From Maribacter zhoushanensis (GTDB lineage Bacteria > Bacteroidota > Bacteroidia > Flavobacteriales > Flavobacteriaceae), in the NCBI RefSeq assembly GCF_029350975.1, contig NZ_JARKMR010000009.1, forward strand, positions 25,208 to 89,207: 64,000 nt of DNA, in the 5' to 3' direction. The notes below the pieces were generated by a model. It saw nothing but the letters and a program-made list of their open reading frames with translations. It made no database searches and was not told the DNA's origin. A program made the position numbers and the translations under genes. Positions 53,779 through 62,131 of this stretch are shown here, one piece after another. Positions within the stretch are counted from its first letter, which is position 1. Every line of letters begins with the position of its first letter.

Positions 53779-54582
53779 ATGAAGTATAAAATTCTATGTT
53801 CAGATTTAGACGGTACATTGCTTTCTTCTAAAAGTGATGTTTCTGAATTTGCTATTGAACAAATTGGCAAGATCAAAAACGATACTAAAATCATTTTAGT
53901 TTCTGCAAGAATGCCAAGTGGTATGCACTACATTCAAGAGAACTTAGGTATATCAGATCAGCCAATTATTTGTTACAATGGTGCCTTAGTATTGGCAGGC
54001 AACACGGCTCTTACATCCGTATTTATCCCTATAAACATTCTAATAGATATTTATAAGCTATGTGAAGATTTAGAAGCGGATTTAGGCTTATATTATAACA
54101 ATGAATGGTACGTACCAAAAACCTCTTTACGGGTAGAGAAAGAGACCAAATACACAAAAACTTCTCCTACTTTTCAAGATACCCAAAGCACCTTGAATGA
54201 TTGGAAGCAACGAAATGTTGGCGCGCACAAAATTATGCTTATGTGTACCAAAAACAGTGCAGATACATTGATGCCAGTACTTCAAGAAAAATTAGGCGAT
54301 GTCCTTAACTTATATCGTTCTAATGACACACTTATTGAAATTGCCTCAAAAACGGTATCAAAACTTTCTGCAATTAAATTACTGTTAGAAGAGGATGAAG
54401 CCTTAACAGATATCGTAGCCTTTGGCGATAACTACAATGATATTGAAATGCTTGAAAACGTAGGCAATGGTGTTGCCGTTGCCAATGCAAGAGAAGAGGT
54501 AAAAGCGATTTCAAATCATATTACATTGGAAAATACAGCAGATGGTGTAGCGCATTACATTGCCAAAAACTTGGTTAATTAA
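53779..54582 (+). CDS. Cof-type HAD-IIB family phosphatase
   Basis: A 267-residue cytoplasmic HAD hydrolase. Motif I is CSDLDGTLLSS (about 7-17) with the nucleophile Asp, motif II has VSARM (about 41-45), motif III includes a Lys before the C-terminus (SKLSAIKLL, about 196), and motif IV is FGDNYNDIEMLE (about 215-226). It probably dephosphorylates a small metabolite (sugar phosphate or cofactor precursor). It immediately follows the DUF5916 gene and may share its transcript. Confidence 0.92.
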   Translation: MKYKILCSDLDGTLLSSKSDVSEFAIEQIGKIKNDTKIILVSARMPSGMHYIQENLGISDQPIICYNGALVLAGNTALTSVFIPINILIDIYKLCEDLEADLGLYYNNEWYVPKTSLRVEKETKYTKTSPTFQDTQSTLNDWKQRNVGAHKIMLMCTKNSADTLMPVLQEKLGDVLNLYRSNDTLIEIASKTVSKLSAIKLLLEEDEALTDIVAFGDNYNDIEMLENVGNGVAVANAREEVKAISNHITLENTADGVAHYIAKNLVN

Positions 54583-54583
54583 C

Positions 54584-54591
54584 TATATTTG
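54584..54591 (+). promoter_or_regulatory. Candidate promoter for the DUF819 gene
   Basis: TATATTTG matches TAnnTTTG, 25 bases before the ATG at 54617, with a TTG (54560-54562) 21 bases upstream, a plausible -33 element. Confidence 0.5.
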
Positions 54592-54616
54592 ATAATACCA
54601 ACTTAGCACATCTTCT

Positions 54617-55891
54617 ATGCCACACCTTTTTGCTCAAACCCTAATTACAAATGACACCGTAGTCTTCGGACTTTTAGCTCTTTGTCTTGGTTTCATCTTT
54701 TATACCTCTAGTCTGAAAACAGGATTTTGGAGGAAATTCTATTCCATTGTTCCTGCAGTACTTATGTGCTATTTATTACCGGCTATTTTGACCAGTACCG
54801 GAATTGTTTCTGATGAGATTTCCAATTTATACTTTATGGCAAGTAGGTACTTACTACCTGCAGCACTTGTACTTATGACGTTGAGTATTGACATGAAGGC
54901 CATTTCAAACTTAGGATCAAAAGCCCTTATCATGTTTTTAACTGGTAGTGCAGGTATTATTATCGGCGGACCAATTGCTATTCTTATTGTCTCTATTTTC
55001 TCTCCTGATACCGTTGGCGGAAATGATTTTGATGCCATATGGAGAGGGCTTTCTACTATTGCAGGTAGTTGGATCGGTGGCGGTGCCAACCAAGCTGCTA
55101 TGTTAGAAATTTTTCAATACAATCCTGAAAAATATGGAGGCATGGTATTGATCGATATAGTAGTTGCCAATGTATGGATGGCCATAGTACTTTTAGGAGT
55201 TGGCAGAACCAAAAAAATTGACGCTTGGTTAAAAGCAGATACTTCTGCCATTGAAACTTTAAAAGTAAAAGTGACTGAGTTTACCGAGAGAATTACTCGT
55301 GTACCCACCTTGAACGATTATATGATTATGCTAGCCCTAGCTTTTACCGCTGTTGGTATAGCTCATTTTTTTGGCGACCATATAAGTACTTATTTAGAAG
55401 GTAATTTTGACGCTGTAAGCGATAAAAAGAGTTTTCTATCTTTCTTAGGCTCTGCCTTCTTTTGGATGGTAGTTATCGCTACAGGTTTGGGCATAGCGTT
55501 ATCCTTCACTAAAGCAAAGAATTATGAAGGTGTAGGTGCCAGTAAAATTGGCGGTATGTTCATTTATATTCTGGTTGCTACCATTGGTATGAAAATGGAC
55601 CTGAACAAAGTACTGGAAAACCCTGGATTGATTGCTGTTGGCTTTATCTGGATTGCCATTCATGCAGGATTGATGATATTGGTCGCTAAACTAATTAAGG
55701 CACCATATTTCTTTCTAGCAGTGGGTAGTCAAGCAAATGTTGGTGGCGCGGCTTCCGCACCTGTTGTTGCTGCAGAATTTCACCCCTCATTAACATCGGT
55801 CGGTGTGCTATTAGCTGTTCTTGGCTATGTAGTAGGTACTGGTGGCGCTTTACTTTGCGCCTATTTGATGGAAGTTGCATCGAGTTTATAA
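54617..55891 (+). CDS. DUF819 family membrane protein
   Basis: A 424-residue polytopic inner-membrane protein with about twelve hydrophobic helices. Characteristic segments are LPAALVLMTLSIDMKAI (about 77-93), GSWIGGGANQAAML (about 150-163), where a glycine-rich loop joins helices, and GSQANVGGAASAPVVAAEFHPSL (about 370-392). DUF819 proteins are transporter-like, with unknown substrate. It stands with its own candidate promoter downstream of the HAD gene. Confidence 0.9.
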   Translation: MPHLFAQTLITNDTVVFGLLALCLGFIFYTSSLKTGFWRKFYSIVPAVLMCYLLPAILTSTGIVSDEISNLYFMASRYLLPAALVLMTLSIDMKAISNLGSKALIMFLTGSAGIIIGGPIAILIVSIFSPDTVGGNDFDAIWRGLSTIAGSWIGGGANQAAMLEIFQYNPEKYGGMVLIDIVVANVWMAIVLLGVGRTKKIDAWLKADTSAIETLKVKVTEFTERITRVPTLNDYMIMLALAFTAVGIAHFFGDHISTYLEGNFDAVSDKKSFLSFLGSAFFWMVVIATGLGIALSFTKAKNYEGVGASKIGGMFIYILVATIGMKMDLNKVLENPGLIAVGFIWIAIHAGLMILVAKLIKAPYFFLAVGSQANVGGAASAPVVAAEFHPSLTSVGVLLAVLGYVVGTGGALLCAYLMEVASSL

Positions 55892-55972
55892 TATTCATAG
55901 TTACTAACAAAATAAAGGCTTGGCGTTCTTTATTATCAAATTTTATAGATATTTGCTCCCTAAATCATAAGA

Positions 55973-56665
55973 ATGAAGAAAATACTATTTTTTGTTGCCG
56001 CGCTATTGGCATTAAGCTCATGTGGCGATAACACAGAAGAGACAATGATTGTAAACGGTAAAATCAAAGGACTTAAAAAAGGAACCCTTTATTTACAACA
56101 CGTACCCGATTCGGTTTTAATTACTGTCGATTCCCTTACTATCAACGGAGATGGAAATTTTTCTTTTGAGACTAAATTAACGAGTCCAGAGATATTCTAT
56201 CTATACTTGGATAAAAAAGATAATAACGATATTAATGATCGTATTACATTTTTTGCCGAACCAGGAACCATAACCATCAATACAGATTGGAACACTTTTG
56301 ATACTACTGCAAAAATTACAGGTTCTGAATCTCAAGAAAAATTAAAAGAATACAAACAGACCATGAGCGGTATCAACAAAAGAAATGTTGAAATAATGAT
56401 GAATGCCGCACAAGTTGATGGAGAATTAAGCCAAATAAGTGTAGATTCATTAGCAAATATCAGCAATAGAAATACACAAAGAGGTTATGCATTTGCTATT
56501 AACTTTGCGCTAAATAACAAATCGTCATTTATAGCGCCATACATCGCTTTAAAAGAAATACCTGATGCCAACGTCAAATACTTAGATTCAATCTACAGTG
56601 TACTATCTCCAGAGGTAGCTGAATCTAAATATGGTAAAGAGCTGGCTGTACTTTTAAAGAAATAA
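55973..56665 (+). CDS. DUF4369 family lipoprotein
   Basis: A 230-residue lipoprotein: MKKILFFVAALLALSSCGDN has a perfect lipobox with Cys17. The core (about 23-110), with MIVNGKIKGLKKGTLYLQ and ITFFAEPGTITINTDW, matches DUF4369, common in the N-terminal part of Bacteroidota thioredoxin-like lipoproteins; here the thioredoxin part is absent, and the C-terminus is helical. It is probably on the periplasmic or outer-membrane surface. The function is unknown. Confidence 0.88.
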   Translation: MKKILFFVAALLALSSCGDNTEETMIVNGKIKGLKKGTLYLQHVPDSVLITVDSLTINGDGNFSFETKLTSPEIFYLYLDKKDNNDINDRITFFAEPGTITINTDWNTFDTTAKITGSESQEKLKEYKQTMSGINKRNVEIMMNAAQVDGELSQISVDSLANISNRNTQRGYAFAINFALNNKSSFIAPYIALKEIPDANVKYLDSIYSVLSPEVAESKYGKELAVLLKK

Positions 56666-56692
56666 TAAGTACAACTAAAATTTGTACCAACT

Positions 56693-56724
56693 AAAAAAGC
56701 ATCCTATTACTAGGATGCTTTTTT
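56693..56724. terminator. Bidirectional intrinsic terminator
   Basis: A 14-base-pair perfect stem (56693-56706 with 56711-56724) with a 4-base loop; A and T runs on both sides let it close both the DUF4369 gene (plus) and the small helical gene (minus). Confidence 0.9.
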
Positions 56725-56748
56725 AGTTATTTGAAAGATAGTAGTAAA

Positions 56749-57021
56749 CTACACTAATTTATTAAGGTCATCAACCAATTTAGTGGCCTTAGTTTCCAAG
56801 TCTTTTCTTACTTCTTTAAAATGTGCTTTCTTGTTCTCAACATCATTTTTATTGATTTTAGCAACCAATTCGTCAAAAGTTGCAAAAGCCTCATTTATAA
56901 TAGCATTTCCCTCCTTAGAGTACGTTGTATGACCTTTTGTTGCCTCAACTATATCAACTCCTTCTATAATGTCACCAAGAACATTATTAATATCTTTTTT
57001 TAAATTTTTAATACTTGCCAT
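56749..57021 (-). CDS. Small helical protein, unrecognised
   Basis: A 90-residue, lysine- and aspartate-rich protein predicted to be nearly all alpha-helical (NNVLGDIIEGVDIVEATKG, then a long charged helix ending LVDDLNKLV). It has no signal or membrane segment and no motif I can name. A TATTTTTG promoter sits 17 bases upstream, and a terminator hairpin 24 bases after the stop, so it is expressed as a single gene. The clean promoter/terminator frame and the regular codon pattern support a real gene. Confidence 0.8.
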   Translation of the reverse strand: MASIKNLKKDINNVLGDIIEGVDIVEATKGHTTYSKEGNAIINEAFATFDELVAKINKNDVENKKAHFKEVRKDLETKATKLVDDLNKLV

Positions 57022-57037
57022 CTCTAATTATTTTTTG

Positions 57038-57045
57038 CAAAAATA
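57038..57045 (-). promoter_or_regulatory. Candidate -7 element for the small helical protein
   Basis: TATTTTTG on the minus strand, 16 bases before the ATG at 57021. Confidence 0.5.
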
Positions 57046-57078
57046 CAATTTTTGAACTCGCGTATAGTTAATTAGAAC

Positions 57079-58044
57079 TTAAATAGTAACTTCTAACAGT
57101 TTAGCTCCAGTAGATTGTAAAGAAATCTTTTGAGTTGAAGCTGGTAATAAAGCTGTTTCTCCACTTTTTATAGAGACGTCCCCTTCTGCTGTACTAATCT
57201 TAGCCTCACCCCCAACGCACATATAAATTGTAAAAGAATCTCGTTGTGCAGTATCCAAGTCTAAATTTTCTGTAAGTTCAATGAAGTTTGTTTTAAAATA
57301 AGGACAGTCTACCATTGTATTTACTTCATTCTTATCATGACTGTAATAGACTTTGAAATCATCTTTCTTTTCATAATCTACAGCATCTAAAGCTAACTCT
57401 GTATGTAATTCACGAAGATTTCCTTCCTTGTCTTTTCTATTGAAGTCAAAAACACGATATGTAACATCAGATGTTTGTTGTATTTCTGCCAACATCACCC
57501 CTGCTCCAATAGCATGTATTTTTCCGGTATTAATAAAGAAAGTATCGCCCTCTTTAACTTCCTCATAATTAAGAAGATCAAGTAGGGTATCATTAGCAAC
57601 ACTTTCAGCATATTCTTCTTTGGTTACATCTTTATTGAAACCTACTATAAGTTCTGCCTTTGGGTCAGCATCCATTATATACCACATCTCTGTTTTACCA
57701 AAAGAATTATGACGTTCTTTTGCTAATGCATCATTTGGATGTAATTGAATAGATAAATCTTGTTTGGCATCAATAAATTTAATTAAAATTGGAAATTCTT
57801 TTCCAAAACGTTCAACAACACTTTTACCCAACAATTCTTCTGCATTAGAATCAATTAAGTCTTGAAGAGACTTACCTTCCAAACTACCGTTCGCAACAAC
57901 GGAAATATCACCTTTTACAGTAGATAGCTCCCAACTTTCGCCAGTAATATCACTTTCAATAGGTTTTCCAAAAACCTCTTTTAGCTTGGTACCGCCCCAA
58001 AGTCTTTCTTTTAAAATGGGTTTAAATTTCAAAGGATGTATCAT
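57079..58044 (-). CDS. manA: Mannose-6-phosphate isomerase, class I
   Basis: A 321-residue cupin enzyme interconverting fructose-6-P and mannose-6-P, the entry to GDP-mannose and mannose use. Zinc ligands appear in LSIQLHPNDALAKE (Gln and His, about 97-110), KTEMWYIMDADP (Glu, about 118-128) and the INTGKIHAIGAGVMLAE segment (His, about 172-188), with Arg in SDVTYRVFDFNR. It is the short form (about 320 residues) seen in Bacteroidota and Gram-positives, shorter than the 390-residue enterobacterial type. Confidence 0.94.
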   Translation of the reverse strand: MIHPLKFKPILKERLWGGTKLKEVFGKPIESDITGESWELSTVKGDISVVANGSLEGKSLQDLIDSNAEELLGKSVVERFGKEFPILIKFIDAKQDLSIQLHPNDALAKERHNSFGKTEMWYIMDADPKAELIVGFNKDVTKEEYAESVANDTLLDLLNYEEVKEGDTFFINTGKIHAIGAGVMLAEIQQTSDVTYRVFDFNRKDKEGNLRELHTELALDAVDYEKKDDFKVYYSHDKNEVNTMVDCPYFKTNFIELTENLDLDTAQRDSFTIYMCVGGEAKISTAEGDVSIKSGETALLPASTQKISLQSTGAKLLEVTI

Positions 58045-58120
58045 TCTATTTTTTTAAGTTGGTCTATTAATAACTACTATAACGTTCAATTGAAAAAAAT
58101 CTTACACTTTTCTTTTAAAA

Positions 58121-58528
58121 CTATCCAGAAAAAGTAACGTAATTTCTAGGTGTTTCATAAAGTACAACTTCTAAGTCATGTGTTTTTTGAACAAATGGTC
58201 TTAACCTTTTCCAGATTACAACAGCTATATTTTCAGCAGTAGGATTTAAGGTTTTAAATTCTTCAACTTGTACATTCAAATTTTTATGGTCTAAATAATC
58301 TTCAATCTCTACTTTGATCAAATCTTTTAACACCTTCATATCCATTACAAAACCAGTTTCTGGATCTATTTCTCCTGTTACGCTAACAACCATTTCATAA
58401 TTGTGACCGTGAAAATTAGGGTTATTGCACTTACCGAAAATTTCATCGTTCTTGCTGTCTTCCCAATCTTTTCTATATAACCTATGAGCGGCATTAAAAT
58501 GTGCCTTTCTACTTACTTTTACTTTCAT
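58121..58528 (-). CDS. 6-pyruvoyl-tetrahydropterin synthase / QueD family enzyme
   Basis: A 135-residue T-fold enzyme. RKAHFNAAHRLYR (first zinc His, about 6-18), GKCNNPNFHGHNYEMVV (catalytic Cys and HGH zinc ligands, about 32-48) and VLYETPRNYVTF at the end are diagnostic. The Cys-to-HGH spacing (CxxxxxHGH) matches 6-pyruvoyl-tetrahydropterin synthases, whereas the E. coli QueD type, as I recall, has CxxxHGH. It therefore acts on dihydroneopterin triphosphate to form either 6-pyruvoyl-tetrahydropterin or the queuosine precursor. It is followed by... no further pterin gene; its upstream neighbour is idi with a two-base gap. Confidence 0.9.
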   Translation of the reverse strand: MKVKVSRKAHFNAAHRLYRKDWEDSKNDEIFGKCNNPNFHGHNYEMVVSVTGEIDPETGFVMDMKVLKDLIKVEIEDYLDHKNLNVQVEEFKTLNPTAENIAVVIWKRLRPFVQKTHDLEVVLYETPRNYVTFSG

Positions 58529-58530
58529 CT

Positions 58531-59058
58531 TTACGCTGGCGTGTTAAATAAATGTTCGTAAAACTTATCAAAAATAATCTTAAACCAAGCCGTATATTCA
58601 TTAGGGTTATTAGAGATATCTTCTTTTATTGATTCAGGAGACATCCATTTCCAAGCCTCTACCTCTTCTGGGTTTATATTTGGTTCAGCATTAAAACTAC
58701 CGATCATTACATGATCTAATTCATGCTCTGTTAAACCGTTATCAAAAGGAGCCTTATAAATGAAAGAGAACAGTTCTTTTAACTCTGCTTGAAAGCCCAT
58801 TTCTTCTTGAAGTCTACGCTTACCTGCTTCAATATTAGATTCGCCAACACGTTGATGACTACAACATGTATTTGTCCATAATAATGGAGAATGATATTTA
58901 GATGCCGCACGTTGCTGCAACATAATATCACCATTGTCATTCGTAATAAAAACGGAAAATGCTCTATGTAAAACTGCCTTTTCATGGGCTTCCATTTTAG
59001 CCATAGTGCCTATTTGCTCATTATTTTCGTTTACGAGAATTACCTGTTCTTCCTTCAT
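58531..59058 (-). CDS. idi: Isopentenyl-diphosphate delta-isomerase, type 1
   Basis: A 175-residue Nudix-fold enzyme interconverting IPP and DMAPP for isoprenoid and menaquinone/carotenoid synthesis. Key parts are HRAFSVFITNDNGDIMLQQR (about 32-51), the catalytic cysteine in TNTCCSHQRVGE (about 62-73) and RLQEEMGF (Nudix helix, about 82-89) with the catalytic Glu. Length is normal. It lies two bases before the PTPS-like gene, a transcriptional pairing with no obvious metabolic link. Confidence 0.95.
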   Translation of the reverse strand: MKEEQVILVNENNEQIGTMAKMEAHEKAVLHRAFSVFITNDNGDIMLQQRAASKYHSPLLWTNTCCSHQRVGESNIEAGKRRLQEEMGFQAELKELFSFIYKAPFDNGLTEHELDHVMIGSFNAEPNINPEEVEAWKWMSPESIKEDISNNPNEYTAWFKIIFDKFYEHLFNTPA

Positions 59059-59118
59059 AAGGTAAAAATAAGGCGTTTTAGGTATTTTACGTAATCAAGA
59101 ATATATAAAAAGAAAATT

Positions 59119-60072
59119 CTAGAAGAAACGTGGCGATTTTAAATTGTTCTTGGTCATAATGAAATCGTATCTAAAAATTACTTCGAACGATCCATCATTA
59201 AAAGCGGTATTACCTAGATCAGTAGTTTCTTTGTCATACGCTATTCCAATTAAAAACTTATTAGAGACATTGAAACCTGCCATACCACTAAATGCAGCAT
59301 CCCACCTGTAGGCAGCTCCTAAAATAAATTTTTCATTAAGCATAAAATTAGCTGATAAATCTACCTGCAACGGTGCCCCTTGTACAACCTTAGTAAGTAA
59401 TGCCGGCTTGAATTTTACAGACTCATTTAAATCCCAAACATAACCTGTTATCAAGTAAAGATTCATTTGTTCTTTAGCAGTAGATAGGTTGGTCTCTTGA
59501 AAGTGTGTTGTTTCTAAAAACCTTGGAACCGATAAGCCTACATAGAATTTATTGGTATGGTAATACACTCCAGCACCTATATTCGGGGAAAGTCTATTAT
59601 CAATATCTTGCTGTAATGTAGGGTCAGTGGTATATTGATTTAGTTCTGAAAACCTAACATCCAACAAATTCGCGCTAGCTTTTAAACCAAAACTTAATCG
59701 CCCTTCCGTTGAAGTCCAAACCGTATATGAAAAATCAATATCAAAATTTGTTTCTGAAGTAGGACCTATTTCATCATTAACGATTGAAAGTCCTAAACCA
59801 ACTCCTCTATAACCAATTGGAGAATGAGCATTAAATGTCTGGGTAGTAGGCGCACCATCTAACCCTACCCACTGGGACCTATGCAAAGCCCCTATGCTTA
59901 TATGACCTCTAGATCCGGCATACGCAGGGTTTACACTAATAGTATTGTACATATACTGTGTATACTGTGCATCTTGTTGACCATAAGAAAACACACCAAA
60001 ACAAATTGCCACGATAGCGACAACCTGCCTTAGTATTTTCTTTTTAAGTATGGTTATATATGTGTTAAACAT
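59119..60072 (-). CDS. PorP/SprF family type IX secretion outer-membrane protein
   Basis: A 317-residue exported outer-membrane protein with a signal (hydrophobic about 12-30, ending at GQQ). AQYTQYMYNTISVNPAYAGSRG (about 35-56, in pieces) is the PorP/SprF signature, followed by beta-strand repeats with LLDVRFSELNQYTTDP, GAGVYYHTNKFYVGLSVP and a final FEVIFRYDF strand. SprF-type proteins help export or anchor the partner T9SS protein encoded next to them, here the gene five bases upstream. Confidence 0.95.
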   Translation of the reverse strand: MFNTYITILKKKILRQVVAIVAICFGVFSYGQQDAQYTQYMYNTISVNPAYAGSRGHISIGALHRSQWVGLDGAPTTQTFNAHSPIGYRGVGLGLSIVNDEIGPTSETNFDIDFSYTVWTSTEGRLSFGLKASANLLDVRFSELNQYTTDPTLQQDIDNRLSPNIGAGVYYHTNKFYVGLSVPRFLETTHFQETNLSTAKEQMNLYLITGYVWDLNESVKFKPALLTKVVQGAPLQVDLSANFMLNEKFILGAAYRWDAAFSGMAGFNVSNKFLIGIAYDKETTDLGNTAFNDGSFEVIFRYDFIMTKNNLKSPRFF

Positions 60073-60077
60073 TCTAA

Positions 60078-62099
60078 TTATCTATTTATATAAATGTAAC
60101 CTGACAGTGTTTCTGAATCTCCGTTAGGCATTTCATAATCCAGTATGTAGAAATATGTACCTACTGGTAATTTACTATCCATATCAACGGTTACTCTACC
60201 TTCTGATGTTCCATCAAAAACATTTCCTTCCGTGTTATATGCTTTAGTCATGTATACGGCTACACCCCATCTGTTATAGATTTTCAATGTATTGTTAGGG
60301 TAATTTTCTAACCCGTTAATTCTTAAAACATCATGAATACCGTCACCGTTAGGTGTAATAACGTTGAAAACTTCAATTTCTTCTTCTAGTTGTCCTAAAT
60401 CTGAATCCAAGTAGTTTGGTATACGATCAGAATCAGAATCATCATCAACATAATTTCCATTAAGATTGATATCTTCATCACGGGTTTCTATACCATCATC
60501 GTCATCATCGGTATCCCTATAATCAGATTCTTCATCACCATCTGTATTAGGAAGCTGCGTATACGGGTCATCAATTTCATCATTGACATCCGTATCAACC
60601 GAAATTGCACCTTCATAACCATCATCTAGACCATCATTATCTTTATCTGAACCAATCATAACAACATCTGCAATACCATCGTGATCATGATCATGAGCTT
60701 CAATAGCATCTAGTACATTATCGTTATCACTATCCTCATCTAAATAATCAGGTAAGTTATCTCCGTCAGTATCAACTGGGAATATTCCAGTTAAACCATT
60801 AGCTTCATAAGCATCATCTAAACCATTGGTATTCGCATCGATCCCTGATGGCGGAATGTATTCTGCAGTTGTTTGCGCTTCAACATTATCCGGTATACCA
60901 TCGCCATCTGCATCGATATCCAAATAATCTGGGAAACCGTCGCCATCAGAATCTGTTGGATCGGTAGACGGATCATTATCACCATCTAAATTCAAATCTT
61001 CAAAACTATCAACAATACCATCATCATCACTATCCATATCAACACCTAAAGGATTGATTAGAATTGTAATGGTAGATGTACTACAGTTACCTACTTCATC
61101 ACAAACGGTATAATCAAAAGCATCTGTACCTAAATAATTGTTATTCGGGAAATAGGTTGAAATATCATCGGATGGGTCATTTGGTGTACCATTATCGTCA
61201 ACAGTTACTGAACCATTAGTTGGTTGCGTTACACTAAATGTACCATCTGTAGGTAAATCATTATCGTTCAATTGCCATGTATCTATTGCAGTGATTGCAT
61301 TGATATCAATTGCAATAGAATCATCATTAGTATCTAATATTGGTAATACTTCTATAGTTACGGTTGCCGTACTACAATCTCCGTAAGCATTACAAATTGT
61401 ATAATCAAAAGTGTCCGTACCATTGAAATCTACATCTGGAGTATAGGTTACTATATCATCCATAGGATTGTTTGGTGTACCACCATCATCAATGGTTACC
61501 GAACCATTTGCCGGGTCAGTTGTTGTTAAGGATCCTACATCCGGTAAATCGGCATCATTACCATAAATATCTATAATTACCGGTACTTCTTCATCTGTAG
61601 TTACCAAATCATCTTCTAAATCTGCCGCCTCAGGCAAACATACCACTGTGAAATTTGGCAAGCTAAAAGTATTCCCTGCTTTTGTTACTAGTGCAGTATA
61701 TCTTACAACGGCATCTGTAGCAATTACCATGGGACTTAATTGATCACCTGGTAATGGTGGACTCCAACTTACCGAAGCTGTGCTTGGCACGTTAGAAGTA
61801 ATGTCCATAGTTACTTCATTATCTGGATTATTACAATCTGTTACAATAAAATAACCCGTGGCATTAGAACCACATAAAGTACCGTCATAAGTAGCAAAGT
61901 AAATACCAGGTTGGGTGACTTCGTAAAAAGAATCGGTACCGAGGACCGTTGCCGTGTCTGAAGCTTCATACCAACGAAAGTTATTTTGATCACTATCCGT
62001 AGGTGCCTGAAGTAAGAATTGGGCGTTAGATACCAATACCCCCAATATCGTAGTAACGATACTAAGAAATATGGTTTTATATATATGCGTTTTTTTCAA
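60078..62099 (-). CDS. T9SS type B sorting-domain protein with cadherin-like and calcium-binding repeats
   Basis: A 673-residue secreted surface protein. After a signal peptide (to about NAQ27) come an unassigned beta-rich region (about 28-150), two similar Ig/cadherin-like units (about 160-250 and 258-350; each with NGSVT(I/V)DD.GTPN(N/D)P.DDI and (F/L)GTD(T/A)FDYT), then about 200 residues of Asp-rich thrombospondin type 3-like repeats ([19 protein letters not shown]), and a C-terminal type B sorting domain ([16 protein letters not shown] through SGYIYINR). It is exported by the type IX system and probably fixed to the surface with its PorP/SprF partner. Confidence 0.95.
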   Translation of the reverse strand: MKKTHIYKTIFLSIVTTILGVLVSNAQFLLQAPTDSDQNNFRWYEASDTATVLGTDSFYEVTQPGIYFATYDGTLCGSNATGYFIVTDCNNPDNEVTMDITSNVPSTASVSWSPPLPGDQLSPMVIATDAVVRYTALVTKAGNTFSLPNFTVVCLPEAADLEDDLVTTDEEVPVIIDIYGNDADLPDVGSLTTTDPANGSVTIDDGGTPNNPMDDIVTYTPDVDFNGTDTFDYTICNAYGDCSTATVTIEVLPILDTNDDSIAIDINAITAIDTWQLNDNDLPTDGTFSVTQPTNGSVTVDDNGTPNDPSDDISTYFPNNNYLGTDAFDYTVCDEVGNCSTSTITILINPLGVDMDSDDDGIVDSFEDLNLDGDNDPSTDPTDSDGDGFPDYLDIDADGDGIPDNVEAQTTAEYIPPSGIDANTNGLDDAYEANGLTGIFPVDTDGDNLPDYLDEDSDNDNVLDAIEAHDHDHDGIADVVMIGSDKDNDGLDDGYEGAISVDTDVNDEIDDPYTQLPNTDGDEESDYRDTDDDDDGIETRDEDINLNGNYVDDDSDSDRIPNYLDSDLGQLEEEIEVFNVITPNGDGIHDVLRINGLENYPNNTLKIYNRWGVAVYMTKAYNTEGNVFDGTSEGRVTVDMDSKLPVGTYFYILDYEMPNGDSETLSGYIYINR

Positions 62100-62131
62100 A
62101 TCGATTTGGGATCTAAGCTTTAATTCGCTAA

